A stretch of DNA of 64,000 nt from Pseudorasbora parva (lineage: Eukaryota; Chordata; Actinopteri; Cypriniformes; Gobionidae): NCBI RefSeq assembly GCF_024679245.1, contig NC_090174.1, forward strand, positions 41,316,688 to 41,380,687. Reading direction: 5' to 3'. Shown in pieces: positions 22,331 through 33,800 of the stretch. Under the pieces are notes generated by a model, which saw only the letters and a list, made by a program, of their open reading frames with translations, was not told the origin of the DNA and made no database searches. The translations under genes and the position numbers were made by a program. Positions within the stretch are counted from its first letter, which is position 1. Each line of letters starts with the position of its first letter.

Positions 22331-24080
22331 CGCAGTAGGTATTCAAACTGATTTTTATTATGAAAATAGGACTGACCTGAAGGAAAGTGCTATATCTACA
22401 TGCAGGTAACAGGCTACACTCGCTCACTCTCTCTTACTCTAAAAGGGATGTCGAAATTAACAATTGCTACGATGCGTTGCGATGTAGACGTGGACAATTC
22501 GGTTCACTAATAGACCATAATAACTGGTTATAATGCACAGACTATTTTCTGTCATTTGTCACGCATGTGTATTGTCAAGGTAGCATACAATGGCAGATAG
22601 AGGTGAGACACGAGAGAGTAATTAAAAATGCTCCAACTACTTTAAAAGTCGACATCTGGGCACATTTCGGCTTGTATGAACAATCTGCATGACCTGGAGA
22701 ACATGCATGCTGTGTGTAAATCAAAGCTGTTGTGTAATGTTTTGTCAAATGTGTAAATGTGATTTATCAAAATGATTTTATTTACACTTGGGCACATAAA
22801 TGTGTCTGCTCAAACGGATATAAATCTGTTGAATTCCTGCACTAGGCTATATGCAGATTTAACGACACCGAAAACAACTGTGAGCTGCGTTTTATTGATC
22901 ATCAGATAATTTCAAAATCAAAGACCGCAATATGAGCGAGCGTGGCCACAGCATACTTTTAATGATGGTGATTGTATGTTGAGCACCTACGAATTTACTT
23001 TCAGTTTAAGTTTGTGCATTGGCTTAATGAATAGAGACTCGTCTGTGGCGATGTGTGCTGTGCATAGTGCCGTCATATCTGGCTATAATGTCATAGCCTA
23101 TTACACACTCTCATACTTTTATTTAATTTATTTTAGCTTTTATATATGTGGTTTCAACAACCAGATGCATTTAGACTTTAGTAAAATTAAAGGTTCAGGT
23201 CATATAACTGACTGATTGTATTTATTGACAAAATTGTATACATGAGGATGTGGTGCATCGTGATATCGAATTGAACCGAATCAATGACATGATAATCGTA
23301 ATCGAACTGAACCATGAGACCAGTGAAGGTTCACACCCCCATAATCCAGTAAGCGTCAATGAACAATATCAATGAGAAGAAACATGTTTAGATTGCTAAG
23401 TGTGGTTGCTAAGAGTGTTGTGATGCAAAAAAAAAAAACACTTGGGGGAAATAGCCAATCATATTGACCAATCAGAAACAAGGACTGGGTCGAACCTTTT
23501 AATCATTAACAATAAGGTAATAATTTAACATTATTTGCATTAGGTATGCTGAAAAAAAGCAAACATTTTTGTTTTAACATTTATTTATCTAGGGTAGGTA
23601 ATGTTATTTTATAATATAGTATTGATTATTGTTAAAGCATGTTCATTTAAATTTACACAACCTGAAATAAAAACATTAAAAAAGTAAAAATATTGTTCAT
23701 TGTTAGTTGATTAATGCTTTGATTAAGGTTCATTTTAAAAGAGAGAGGGAGAAATAAAGAATAAGAGTGATAATAGGTGGAAAAAATAAATACACATCCT
23801 GAAGAGTTCTCTTTGTATTGTGAATCATAAGACTATATTGAATGAATCACTAGGTCAACTCTGATGGATATAAAAAGGAAGTAATGGTTCCATTTTTGGT
23901 TAAAATTTTTAATGTTTAATGTTCTACTTTATGGATAATTATGCATAATAATAATTATGCGTTATGCCTAATGATCTGGGCTACATTAAATTCTTAATGT
24001 TCACCACAGGCTGAATGAAAAGTGAAGTGTTTTTGATGATTTGGTTGCAGCATGTTTATACAATTTTACACCTTCCCATA
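22020..24080. other. No gene seen
   Basis: AT-rich sequence with an (AAT)n/poly-A run (about 22286-22330). Around 23245-23340 there is fragmentary repeat-like sequence ending GGTTCACACCCCCATA, possibly one end of a hAT MITE. No exons found. Confidence 0.4.
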
Positions 24081-24088
24081 ATATATAA

Positions 24089-24284
24089 AGGTGACACTAT
24101 ATTTTACAGTGTCTCTAGACATCTTACATGTACTTGCTATAGTAGTAACAGTAAATCGTGCATAATTTGAAAAGTCACTAATCCTAAACCAAATCCTAAC
24201 CCGACATAATTATATAGTATTACACAGAACATATTTGGATAATTGCACTGTAACAAAAAGCACCTTAAAATAAAGCGTAACCTA
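24089..24284. repeat. Cyprinid MITE (GTGACACTATATTTTA ends)
   Basis: It starts AGGTGACACTATATTTTACA and ends TTAAAATAAAGCGTAACCT, inverted relative to each other, with the internal ATCCTAAACCAAATCCTAAC block. Same family as 37391-38840 and 39740-39931. Confidence 0.75.
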
Positions 24285-24289
24285 TATCG

Positions 24290-26716
24290 TAAAAAAAAAA
24301 AAAAAATATAGGAACACAGACTAATTGAATAAAGAATAAGAGTCCCATGATAGAGGATGCTGTACATCTAATATGGCAGTGATGCTCTACTGAGGACTGT
24401 ATCTTATGTGCCTGTGACTGATTCTGAGGCTTCGAGTAGAAAGTAAGCAAGGTGGGAGTATGGATAATGAAAATAGAAGGGAGTGGTGTAAATGACAAAA
24501 GCAATGATGAAGAAACTAAACCTCAGGGCAGAATATTATAATCATAAGAAAAGGGCGATGAAGCCAAATATGGCTGAGGGAGTGAATGTGAGAAGATGAG
24601 AACAATGTAAAGAAGATAAATTAAAGACAAGATCGAGGTAACGTGAGCTATAGACTCAGCTCACGTGCAGGTGCACAGACTGAAAAGTAATGAGGTGTAT
24701 AGAGAGAGGGAGGTGGCTATATTTCCTAAAAGAGTGTTTGTGTTTGTAGATAAATGAGCTGTGGAGCAGAACAGATATCAGAGCCTTTCATCATCCAGAA
24801 ACCTTACTGTAAGCATAAAACAAAAACAAAAAAAAAAGAGGCCAAGAGAAAACAAAGATGGGGAACATTATGCAGTTTCTGCCTAAAAAACAAAAACAAA
24901 AAAAGCCCTTTGTATTTTTATACCACAACATTTTACCTGTCTTGCAATGTAAATTAATTTCCCTCTCATTCCTGCAACTATATATGTTGTGATTTTATCC
25001 CCCGGCTTTGTTCATGTAATTTTATTATGAGACACAGGATCATACTTTGAATAGAGGGATAAAAAAACAGAGCAAGTTCAAGACAGAATGAGAAAGGTCA
25101 AGATGGAGTATATCAGCAGACACTCACGCATAACCATGAAGAATGCACGTGCTCCAATAAACAGCATCAGTGAACAACATCATCAGAAAGGAACTTTGAA
25201 ATCGATGAGGGATTACCCAGAGTTCCCATAGTTCCATTACACTTCAAATGAAATGTCTGAAATAAAATACCAGCTGCCACCAAAACCTTACAGTTCTCAA
25301 AGGGACGAAACAACCACCCGAATGACTCATGAAGCTCAGTCAGCCAGTAAAGTGCAGTCGTCTTTTTAATAATGTCTTAACAATACTGTGCTCTGACCTT
25401 TCAGAAGACAACCAGAAGAGTTGTCCAAGAATACCATTACCCTTAACTTTAAAATAACCAGTCAATGTCATGTTTTATTAGTGCCCGTACTTATGGCATA
25501 CAAGACCATATAGATTTTGTGACATCTTTTCCAACATTTTTTGTTCCTATCTGCTAATTAAAGTGGCAAGTTTGACAGTCCACCTCGTTGCAGTCACTTG
25601 TGGCAAGAAATGAAATCTGTGAGCATGCACTGCGTCTTCCCTCACCTGATGCCGTCGCCCATGAGGATTCATATTAGATCCCTTGAGATCAGCTGACAAC
25701 CATCAAAACCACAAATTAGGTCATATTACACCACATCCCCTTTAGTGTAAATGCAAGTCTAAAGTACTTTGAGGTTGATGCCAGTTTACTTGTCATTTCA
25801 TCTATGATACTATGAGAAGAAAATCTGATGCACTGATGAACAAGCATTCATTAGTGCCAAACAGCTTTGATGGACTAAAATGGATCCTCGTCTAATTGTC
25901 TAAGAGTCTTATCAAAACCACAGTGGTCCAATGCAGAGATTATGGAAAAAACAGTTTGATAAGAAATTAGAAACTAGAGAGGGAAGGAGTATGAGAGAAT
26001 AGGCCTACCTTTTGAGAAAGGGCACATCGGCTGGGTGAATATTGGACTTGTATTCGTGAAGACAGGCACAGACTTTCACCCTTTTTGACAGGGCATGTCT
26101 AGGTCCAGAACTCCAGGCAACTCTCATCCTGACATTCAGAGGAAAGCCTGCCACTAGAAATCACAACTATGACCGACACTTTCAGACAAAAAAGGCAATG
26201 TACATGCCTCAAAGTGGATCTGAATTTCTTAAGGAGTGATTTTGAATTGTATAGCAACATAACTGAAGAAGAAAATCTTTGGGGTTGATAAGATTTTTAA
26301 ATAAAAGCTCAAATGTTTGCATTTATTTAAGCAAAAACAATACTGTGAAATATTACAATTTAAAATCAGTTTTATATTTTAGTTTTAAAATGTAATTTTT
26401 TATTCCTGTGTGTCAGGAAATACACACAGGACAGACAACAACTTATCATAAATATACAATAAGCAAGGAGTGAACAGGGGCCTATACCATGAAGCCGGTT
26501 TGGTATGCTAGCCAGAAATGTTTAAACTAAGTTTGAGCCAATTATGGGTTTTAGGCACCAGCAGTCATCTCCACAGTAACTTGTGCTCCACGAATAACCT
26601 GGCTAGGTTATGTTCTGGATAAAAGATCTCAAACTGAAATTGGACCAATCAGCTGTGAGCAAAGTGACCCACCTCTAATGTTATAAAGTCACTCCCACTG
26701 TTTCTACTCTAAATTG
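24290..26716. other. No gene seen
   Basis: Mostly unique-looking intergenic sequence. Near 26470-26700 there is repeat-like text (ATACCATGAAGCCGGTTT, TAACCTGGCTAGGTTATG) that may be one end of another DNA transposon, but no partner end was found. Confidence 0.35.
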
Positions 26717-26919
26717 AAGGTCACTACATACCGAATGGTTTTGAAACACTAAAGTGTCTGGCTTTTTACAATGCTTTTTTAAATAATAATATTTTTTTAT
26801 GATTTAGATATAATTTATGTAATTATTAAACCCTTAATCAATTACACATGTATTATTTTAGTTAATAAATCATTAATATGCACTTTTTTAAATTAACATA
26901 AATAACAAATAAGCTTTAA

Positions 26920-27838
26920 AGCTACACTGTGTGATATTTTCCCCCATCTAGTGGTGAAAAGGTATATGACCATCCAGTGAATAATAGTTTCTGTTCCTTT
27001 CAATTTCGTTTCAACTCCTACGGTGGCCGATTTAGTCATGGCTTCCAGTTCGACCTCTTCGGTGAGTGTTGCTTCAAGTGATGAGGTTACTTTTGAAAAC
27101 TATTATAATTTGCAGTTATTTAATTTGCCAAATGACACCATGATATAATTAGCCAAGCAACAATAAAACTTCCAATATACACGAATAGGCTGAATTAATA
27201 TTACCTGTCGAGAAGAAAGCAGGCAACGTCTGCGTTCTTTTTTAAATCGTTGCTCCTCATGAGCTCTTTCCATCTTGGAAAGGCCACTCCAATATTTACT
27301 TTTGTCTTGTTGATTTGCCCGTTAGGTTGCCGTCTTAATTCTCTTTTCCGCTTCCTTGGCGACTCTGATACATATCCCGCAATGTTACTAGGTCCCCGAC
27401 CCGGGTCGAATTCGGTAATCAATTCTGGGACGTGGTTGCTTTCAAACAGAAGGCGACCCGGCAATGTTCCGGGAATATTGCGGGTCCGAAGTGCAGTGTG
27501 AAAGGGGCTTAAGAGTGATCCTCCATCATTATATAACAGCCTCAAGCAATCCTCCTCTTCGCATTCGACACAGTGCCATCGAGTGTAAAAACGCGAAAAG
27601 CGAAGCTTGAATTTACGGGTATGTCCCTCTTTGGCAAATGTACTTTCAAGATGGAGGAGCAACATGGCGACCGCCATCCGAACCCTCAACACTTATGTAT
27701 TTTCAATGGTATATTATAAAATTACGAGAATGCATTATTACTTGAAAGAAGTAAATATACATTAATGAGCACATATATTTTTGAAAGAACTAAGTGATTT
27801 TAGCTAAGAATAAACTAAAAAAGTTACACAGTGTAGCT
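26920..27838. mobile_element. TTAA-site DNA transposon with AGCTACACTGTGT ends
   Basis: TTAA lies at 26916-26919 and 27839-27842. The inverted ends are AGCTACACTGTGT at the left and ACACAGTGTAGCT at the right. A coding remnant is on the minus strand (27201-27692). On the plus strand, ATG at about 27038 (MASSSTSS, then a GTGAGT donor) may be a first exon. The end of another repeat (TGTGAAAGGGGCTTAAG near 27500) is included, so the element has itself been invaded. Confidence 0.8.
27201..27692 (-). pseudogene. Transposon-associated coding exon, function unknown
   Basis: A minus-strand frame reads through SPRKRKRELRRQPNGQ, NKTKVNIGVAFPRWKELM and KNADVACFLLDR, and ends at a good splice donor (CTCGACAG|GTAATA) at about 27200. 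The block VNIGxAFxRWxEL followed by ADVAxFLLD is one I recall from repeat-associated uncharacterised fish proteins. The upstream part (FHTALRTRNIPGTLPG) is translated from an inserted repeat end, so the frame is chimeric. I assign no function. No other exon of the gene is in the element. Confidence 0.4.
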
Positions 27839-28158
27839 TTAAAGGTCACTACATACTAAATGGTTTTGAAACACTAAAGTGTCTGGCTTTTTACAATGCT
27901 TTTTTAAATAATATTTTTTTTTATGATTTAGATATAATTTATGTAATTATTAAACCCTTAATCAATTACACATGTATCATTTTAGTTAATAAATCATTAA
28001 TAGGCACTTTTTTAAATTAACATAAATAACAAATAAGCTTTAAAATCAATCAATAAAGCTATATACATTACTGCATGAGCTTAAATTTTTTTTTTTTACA
28101 TCAACTAAACTAACTTCATAACTTTAACTTGCATTGATGTAGCAAGATTTTTCTTTAA

Positions 28159-29385
28159 AGGGTGGGTGAAATGCTGTTTCATGCATACTGAGCTTTTTAC
28201 ACTGTTAAAGACTTGGATTCCCATACTATACATATACAAAGTTTCAAAAACTAATGTTGGACGTTTGATGGAGTATTTCTGTGTCAAAAATACTCCTTCC
28301 GGTTTCTCACAAGTTTCGGAGAGTTTTTTTTCGAGTATGGCTCGGCTTGACGTTAATAGAACGGAAGGTCCTTGTATGGGCCGTACGGGCTCTTCTCCCG
28401 GTAGTGTGCGCGCACGCACGTGACTAGAGCGAGAGAGGAAATGCACGCCCATAAACACTCGCTCAGCTGCAGATCCAGTCGTCCGTGAACACTTATGTTG
28501 TGCGCCGCGCGCGTCAAGCGACTTCAACGCTTCAGCACAGCATTCCGGGAAGGCAGCGCTGCATTTGAACCGATTTGAACGCAGAAATGACGGGAAGCTT
28601 CACAACATCGCTTCAGTCGTGTCGCAAAGTGGATCTCCACCGTTCACTGCTGTCAGGACTTCAACAAATCATACCAAAGAAGTGTGTTTTTGACGGAGCA
28701 GTCCCAGCGATAAAGGTTCGGTCCTGCTTTGGAAGCAGCCGGTGAGTAAAACTGCTTCAAATGTCTATGCTGTTGGTTATCGTCACTGAGTTAACATCAG
28801 GAAACGACACGATCGTGTGCTTCGTCATTCAAATGCGCTAACCGTTACTCCATTGTTGTTCTATGTATAACGTTACACTAGTCTGACGTGCAAAACCGTT
28901 TTGCTTGCTATGCTAAGGTTTAGTCGCATACATTTACATTTATGCATTTGGCAGACGCTTTTTTCCAAAGCGACTTACATTGCATTCAAGGTACACAGTT
29001 TACATTATTATCAGTTCTTGCTTTCCCAGGGAATCGAACCCATGACCTTGGTGTTGCTAGCGCCACGCTCTACTGGTTGAGCTACAGGAAAGCATACAAT
29101 AGTCCATAAACCGAATCATGTCCTCATAAACTGCGAGTAATGACACACAAATGTTGACAGGCCACTAAATACAGTACATACCACAGAGACGGACGTCCTG
29201 CTGCTGCTGTTTCTCCTGTTCTCCTGTAGCTCCGCCCACACGATACGCCTCCAGGCGCTCGTTTTTTTCCGGAAAGACTCGGTACAGCCCATATTTCTTT
29301 TATAAATATAATAAAACTAAAGACTTTTCGGAGATATGAAGGATGCAATACTACTCTATAGGTACTCAAGATTGAGTATAGGTGT
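28159..29385. mobile_element. Second copy of the 646-2092 TTAA-element family, reversed
   Basis: It starts after TTAA (28155-28158) with AGGGTGGGTGAAATGCTG, the reverse complement of the right end of the 646-2092 copy. It ends around CTCTATAGGTACTCAAGATT, matching that copy's left end. The outermost ~40 bases of this end have been replaced, so the right limit is approximate. It is richer in CpG than its surroundings (28380-28740) and contains a donor-like CAGCCG|GTGAGT near 28742, suggesting a promoter and first exon. A SINE is nested at 28931-29090. Confidence 0.7.
28931..29090 (-). mobile_element. tRNA-derived SINE
   Basis: The minus strand begins TCCTGTAGCTCAACCAGTAG (A-box-like TAGCTCAACCAG), then GGGTTCGATTCCC (B box) at 29028-29040. 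It ends with the conserved tail whose plus-strand form is CATTTACATTTATGCATTTG followed by GCAGACGC and AAAGCGACTTACAT. The internal pol III boxes and this tail identify a common fish SINE. It is not a functional tRNA gene because the cloverleaf is not preserved. Confidence 0.8.
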
Positions 29386-29389
29386 GTTT

Positions 29390-30350
29390 GGGTTGTTTTA
29401 AATGTTTTAAAAAAATTATTAAAATATCATTCAATTGATTGTGGTATGATAAATTAAACAAGCTATGCGGTGACATCAGAATCGTGTTGCTTTGTGGTAT
29501 ACGAAGCTGCGTGAAGTGTACATATGAAGTAGACTCGCTCCCTCTGTCAAAATGCAAAATACTCGAAGGAGCAAGGGTCTATCCATATAAACCCTTGTCC
29601 ACTTCACGAAGTGGAACACTTCTAAATGGCGGCAGGGATTCCCCAGATAGTTCTTAGGGAAGTTTGCAAGTGTGTGTCTAGAAGTGGGTTTGTGTCTATT
29701 GGATCAGTCATTTTGTTTAAAATAAGTAATTATGTCATGTTAATGTATGTTCTGTATAATGTCAATATGTGTAGTTAAAAAAAAAAAAAAAAAAAAATCA
29801 GCCTTATTAGATGTTACTTCAATTTAAATGGGGTCAGATAATACTGTGAGATCTTAGAAAGTTTAAAAAGATGAGAGAAATGACAGCTGTAAAGTGAAAA
29901 CCAATGGTGTATTTAAAATGTTCACAAAACAACATAGTAAAACTAGGGAACCATAGGCTGTTAAAAAGCATAGAATCGATAACACCATACCCTAAAAACA
30001 GTCCAAATGACTCCCAGTGTGTTAATAGTCCTTATGCAAGTGTCCAACCATGTATGTTCAATCCAAGTGATAGTAATCCAAATGCTTGTAACTGGAAAAC
30101 AAATAAACAAATAAAACTTCACCGTCCAGGTTTGGTGATCAACAGTGCATTCATTAGTTTCCCCCTTTTTGGTTTGCCATGCTGCCTCCATGCTGTTTCC
30201 TGTCATGTGATCAGTTACATGACAGACAGAACCAGTAAAATTTAAAGACACACACACACATTAAAACAGATAAGAGGACTAAAATGACATATACACATAA
30301 TCTAACACTAAAAATCATTGTAACATATAGAATGTGTCTTGTGTGACCGT
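29390..30350. other. No gene seen
   Basis: Short frames only. There is a poly-A run near 29780-29797 and a (CA)n run near 30250. A palindromic CCACTTCACGAAGTGG lies near 29600 inside repeat-like text. Confidence 0.4.
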
Positions 30351-30356
30351 GTCACA

Positions 30357-30605
30357 GTATGAATGTTATCAGGACGTACTATGTTAACCATGTGACCAGC
30401 GTCAGTTACGTAGTTTCAATGTCATTCTTAAATCCTCTCCTGTGGCCTAATGCAGTGTAAGTGTAGTAAGTGTCCATCGTATGCACACTTCAGAATCAGA
30501 GTAGATCATCTGGATACTTTTTGCCTACTCTTTTATGAGTATGTGAATTCGGACATACTTCATGTGCTTTTCGCCTACTATATAGGGAAGTATGCATTTT
30601 AGGAT
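30357..30605. repeat. Interspersed repeat (GTATGCATTTTAGGATGC end)
   Basis: Contains TACTTTTTGCCTACTCTTTTATGAGTATG and CCTACTATATAGGGAAGTATGC-type sequence. The 58030-58345 region is related (CACTATATAGTAAGCAGTAT, GGATTTTAGGACAC-like). It belongs to a cyprinid DNA-repeat family; limits are approximate. Confidence 0.5.
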
Positions 30606-30609
30606 GCTG

Positions 30610-30683
30610 CCCTGAACTTTCAGCAGTCATTACTCCAGTCTTCAGTGTCACATGATCCTTTCAGAATTCATTCTAAAATGCTG

Positions 30684-30733
<50 letters not shown>

Positions 30734-30865
30734 CAATGTTGAAAAAAGCTGTGATTTTTGTGATTAAAAAATAATCTTTTGTAACATTATAAATGTCTTT
30801 ACTGTCTCTTCTGATGGATTTAATGCATCTTTGCTGAATAAAAAAAGTGTTTATAAGTTCATATA
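30610..30865 (-). repeat. Partial copy of the cyprinid repeat at 528-2312, reverse orientation
   Basis: Contains TCCAGTCTTCAGTGTCACATGATCCTT-type text and TTTAATGCATCTTTGCTGAATAAAA, the reverse complement of the consensus seen at 528 and 2190. It is interrupted by a (TTA)n microsatellite at 30684-30733. Confidence 0.65.
30684..30733. repeat. (TTA)n microsatellite
   Basis: About seventeen ATT/TTA units. Confidence 0.9.
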
Positions 30866-30869
30866 AACA

Positions 30870-33800
30870 CACCATTCAGTTTTAATATTTAATTGTTCTA
30901 TTAAAGCGTAAGAAAGCCAAAAGTGGCTAAATGTTTGTATAATTTGTCATCTATGTGAATGACATGACATTCTTCCTGAATAACAAAAGTTTTAATAGTA
31001 AAGCTTTATTGGAACATCCACCAAAAACTGCCTCACACTGTTTTAAATGATGAGAGTTTCAGTAAACTTTCATCTTTGGACAGTCAGCTACTCTCATAAC
31101 AGCCACTCTCAGCAATAAAGATGCAAATAAACACTCCGCAGTTGCTAAGGCTCTGTCAGGGTCGCTCACACTCGCTCACGGCCTTATGCGGAGAGACACG
31201 GCACTCACGCTGAGACAAAAGCAGGAGCACTGAGAATAAACCAACCTGAATGCTGTGCTGCATAACGTCGGTCAGGACATGATGTCTCTGGTCAAGCCGG
31301 TCAGATACACGTGTATTAGCATGGGGCCACATAAAAAACAAACAAACAGAAAAACAAACGTGTTACTCCACATGCTGAATGACTGGGTTTAAAACAAGTA
31401 CATGCGCTGCGGAAACACACCATAGTACAGCCAGTGTTATTTAGTTCAAATATCACTTATGTAATGAACCGTGACGATGCCACAGGTGTGCTTCTATTCA
31501 GCAGTTCTCATCCATTAATGACTCACTCCTATATTCACCGCCATCATGTGTTTTCACCTCTAGTGAGCAGGTCTTAAAAACAGTGGTTAGTGAGCATGTT
31601 AAATAATAATGCAGTATGCTGTATACTGCAGTGCATAATGTAATGCACAACCGTATTACAAAGTGCGCTTTGCTAACAAAAAGTCCTGTTGTGGAGTTTG
31701 GTAGACCTACATTTGAAATGGAGGAACACGACATGCCGAGGACACTCCAGCTATTAGGCTACTGCAGTATGTTGAGACGGTGTTCACAGATAATCGAGAA
31801 GACAGCCTCTTGAAATGATGAGCTATTACTGCAGTCTGATTAGGTAAATTAGGCCAATCAGTAGCATGATAGCATCAGCTGGTGCCCAAAAAGAAGTGCA
31901 CCATGGATAAATGAGCAAACCATGGGGGGGCGGGGAGGAGTCAGTCAGAAGTATGATTCTTTTTCTGATTAACATTGACAACTAAGTTAATAACTGAACC
32001 ACTTGCTGTGTAATCCATATTAGTAAAACAATAACAACAACAACACAAACATTGTCATACAAACATCTGAAACGGTGTTTAGGATAAAACACTGAAGTAA
32101 AAGCTGTTATTATTTAAAAAATACCATTCATAAAATGTCTTTACAACCTAAAAACAAAAGTCACTGACACAGATATACTGAGAAATAACACTCTGTCTCA
32201 GTCAGTAACAGCCTGAAGCTTTTAAGTCAGTAAACACCATAAAAGATTCTGACAGCAGCCTGCGCGTGATTGTCACTCAAAAAAATACGGTGTGAGTTTG
32301 GGGCAGTCTGTGGGGAAACTATCTGGAAACGTCACTATTTTTTTCTTTTTGCAATTTTGTTTGGTGCTGCTAATAGCCAAATAGTTTACTACAGAATGAA
32401 ATCAAAATGAGCATTATTCTTATTTTTTAAATCATGTGCCCTCATAATCTTTAATCAAAATAACTTCCCTCTCACTTGCAGCGACATCTCATATCTTCTC
32501 TTCTCTGATGAAATCACATTATGCCTGCTACAGGCCGCGATTTCGGCAGTCAAAAGATCATTACAAATCACACTGTACGACATGGATCTAATAAACTTGG
32601 GCATATGTAGAGTTAGTATAGATGAATAATACGTCATCAGTATGTGCTAGTGGTAAACAAATAGAGCAAGATGAATCACAGTTTGGCAATTGTGTTTTTA
32701 ACGTGCGTTAAAAAAAAGAGAGAGAAGATTATGGACACGTCATGGCTAGGGGAGTTGTGTTTTACGCCATGTCGCTTTGATCAATAGGCCATTTTTATGT
32801 TGCTTTTTTATTGGCTATCCAGTAGAAGTTGATTAGCAGCAAACGCACTGTGAGATGATCATACATTTCTGACACTCGCAGGCTAGATTTGGTCATCAAG
32901 ACCACTGTCCTCTTTGAACCTCTCTCACTGTAATAACCACGATTGGTAATCTTTCGTCCCGGACAGCCCAAAATCGTACAATGTGCAACGGACACGTCGT
33001 CCTCCCCTACACATGTTTTTGTTTGAGAAGCTGTTTAACTCGGCTATATGTCATAATAGTAAAGAAAAGAATTACTGTCAAACGTATATATTAAAAACAG
33101 GCTTGATGTAGCCTAGAAATCTAGACGCAGCCTAGCGGCAGCAAATCTAATCTGCCGCGAGTGTCGTCTAGCAACTCTCAATACACGTCTGAGCTGTAAA
33201 AGCCAAACTCTGGTCAGGCCAATCACATCGTGTATAGAGTTGGTGGGCGGGGCTTAACATAATGACGGTAGAGTTGCGCTTGCGTGCTACTAGTAAACAC
33301 AGAAACTGGCAAACGACGGTCTTTCGAACCAGCTTTGACCATGACTGGAAGACTTGGAGTTAAGCTTTTCTTTGCAAAAAGAACAACGAACGGCACCGAA
33401 GTCATTCTTAAAAAGGGAAGATGTATTTAGCCGAATGGATATGGCGAAAGTTTAATCTATCAACTAGCTCCGCTTCACCTAATAATGCTATTGCAAGTAG
33501 ATATGTGTTGGTACTGAGTTGGAACTTATAATAACAATTATAATTATGTAGTCCATAGACTGGCATATTTAATCTGATGTGAACTTCAACAAGGTGCACA
33601 ATCCCCAACCCCCCCCCCCCCCCCCCATTTTTTCAGCATAGCATGGTGACTGGTGGAAACTGAATAAGAAAAATAAACGTGGATTTGAATCTCAGTAAAC
33701 TAGACTAAACAAATTCACTGAACAACTTACTAAGTTAACTCAGCTATAAACTTCATATATGTGCACTAGTCATCAAAAGCACTGATTCTTATAATTGAAG

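Larger units (their letters stand above)
26717..28044. repeat. ~204-bp tandem duplication with a transposon at its junction
   Basis: 26717-26920 and 27842-28044 are direct copies of the same sequence (AAGGTCACTACATA to AAATAAGCTTTAAA), differing at only a handful of positions (for example ACCGAATGG/ACTAAATGG, ATTATTTTAG/ATCATTTTAG and AATATGC/AATAGGC). The 919-bp element between them starts and ends exactly at the shared TTAA. Removing it leaves a simple tandem duplication. Confidence 0.85.

Noticed and set aside
29028..29090. tRNA-like A and B boxes
   Set aside because: Part of a SINE; the full tRNA cloverleaf is not present, so it is not called as a tRNA gene.
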